Positions 63,759-64,000 of a stretch of DNA of 64,000 nt are shown here, piece by piece (the stretch's first letter is position 1; the number at the start of each line of letters is the position of its first letter). The notes under the pieces were generated by a model. That model saw only the letters and a list, made by a program, of their open reading frames with translations, was not told the origin of the DNA and did no database searches. The position numbers were made by a program, and so were the translations under genes. The DNA is from DATBJG01 sp963790545. GTDB lineage: Bacteria; Acidobacteriota; Vicinamibacteria; Vicinamibacterales; JAMQPK01. The stretch is taken from assembly GCA_963790545.1 (NCBI GenBank), contig CAWBPA010000017.1:310001-374000 (forward strand). The letters run 5' to 3'.

Positions 63759-64000
63759 TCAGATGTTGAAGAAGAACTCAGGAATCCCGACGATGTACTT
63801 GAGGTTGAAGATCCAGCGCAAGAGCATCTTGATCGGTAAAGACATCATCATCAGAAACAGAAACGCCGACACGTAGTACCGCGGTGCTCCGAGTTTGTCG
63901 TAGTACTCCTTGAAGACACTCCGCGCCAGCACGACAGGCAGCACAAAGACGTACGCCAGGACCAGCAGAATCCCGAAGATCTCACGGATGAACCAGTTCG
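63759..64000 (-). CDS. Cytochrome b-like membrane protein (C-terminal part only)
   Basis: The frame runs in from the right edge: NWFIREIFGILLVLAYVFVL, RSVFKEYYDKLGAPRYYVSA and a last hydrophobic stretch ending YIVGIPEFFFNI. Two membrane spans are visible in 80 residues. Position (two bases before the multiheme cytochrome c start) and character fit the C-terminus of a cytochrome b/b6-type quinol-oxidising subunit, but the heme-binding region is outside the window, so the assignment is tentative. Confidence 0.6.
   Translation of the reverse strand, partial: NWFIREIFGILLVLAYVFVLPVVLARSVFKEYYDKLGAPRYYVSAFLFLMMMSLPIKMLLRWIFNLKYIVGIPEFFFNI

Overview
The window is GC-rich, gene-dense bacterial chromosome, most likely from the Acidobacteriota (Vicinamibacteria-like). 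This is inferred from two secreted VWFA-related proteins, a very large sigma-54 regulator with a TPR-like middle, BamD and Mla envelope genes, an alternative bc-type complex with a multiheme cytochrome, and an abundance of conserved but unnamed secreted proteins. It carries no prophage, transposase, integrase or CRISPR array. Nothing here looks recently acquired except a small broken DHFR fragment.

Layout. 1-3259: a large sigma-54-dependent regulator (minus), cut by the left edge. 3363-11988: a plus-strand run, aroC-def-fmt-rsmB-PASTA-rpe-thioesterase-epimerase-bamD-secreted protein, with repeated start/stop overlaps (translation maturation, pentose phosphate, envelope). 12003-15330: pgsA (minus), then a mannose-1-phosphate guanylyltransferase-like enzyme and phosphomannomutase (plus), and tRNA-Gly(CCC). 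15730-19598: VWFA-like protein, Ku, two small secreted or membrane proteins, a class D beta-lactamase. 19647-23568: nucleoside and sugar-phosphate salvage (deoC, rpiB-like, hpt, upp), a citryl-CoA lyase-like gene and tRNA-Val(CAC). 23696-32566: acetyltransferase, small conserved proteins, a YtxH/MlaD/MlaF/MlaE/uvrB minus-strand block, a second VWFA-like protein. 32762-41542: DHH phosphoesterase, patatin-like protein, greA, spoU methyltransferase, rarA, serine hydrolase, DinB, membrane-anchored serine protease. 41653-58702: a Cys-rich conserved protein and then the housekeeping minus-strand run mutL, corA, ppdK, glyS, glyQ, recO, mgtE, era, corC, ybeY, phoH, aspS. 58837-64000: hisS, gamma-carbonic anhydrase, an eight-heme membrane cytochrome c and the end of a cytochrome b-like gene.

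Two large-scale properties matter. First, at least 13 obviously essential or conserved genes carry single-base frameshifts, many at runs of two to four G or C. They cluster at 1-3700 and 42800-58100, while long genes elsewhere (uvrB, rsmB, hisS, the 947-residue cytochrome) are intact. I read these as assembly or sequencing indels, not gene decay. Affected genes are annotated as one CDS over the full span. Second, the spaces between genes are populated by short-period repeats (7, 9 or 10 bases) and by REP-like palindromes with a GTAG foot. Strikingly often they contain or touch the stop codon of a neighbouring gene.

The most interesting biology is the deoC/rpiB pair. DeoC begins with an amphipathic helix like a microcompartment encapsulation peptide, followed by a Cys cluster. 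The RpiB homologue has an extra N-terminal domain and Asp where the catalytic Cys normally sits. This resembles enzymes of sugar-phosphate-utilising bacterial microcompartments, although no shell gene is in view.
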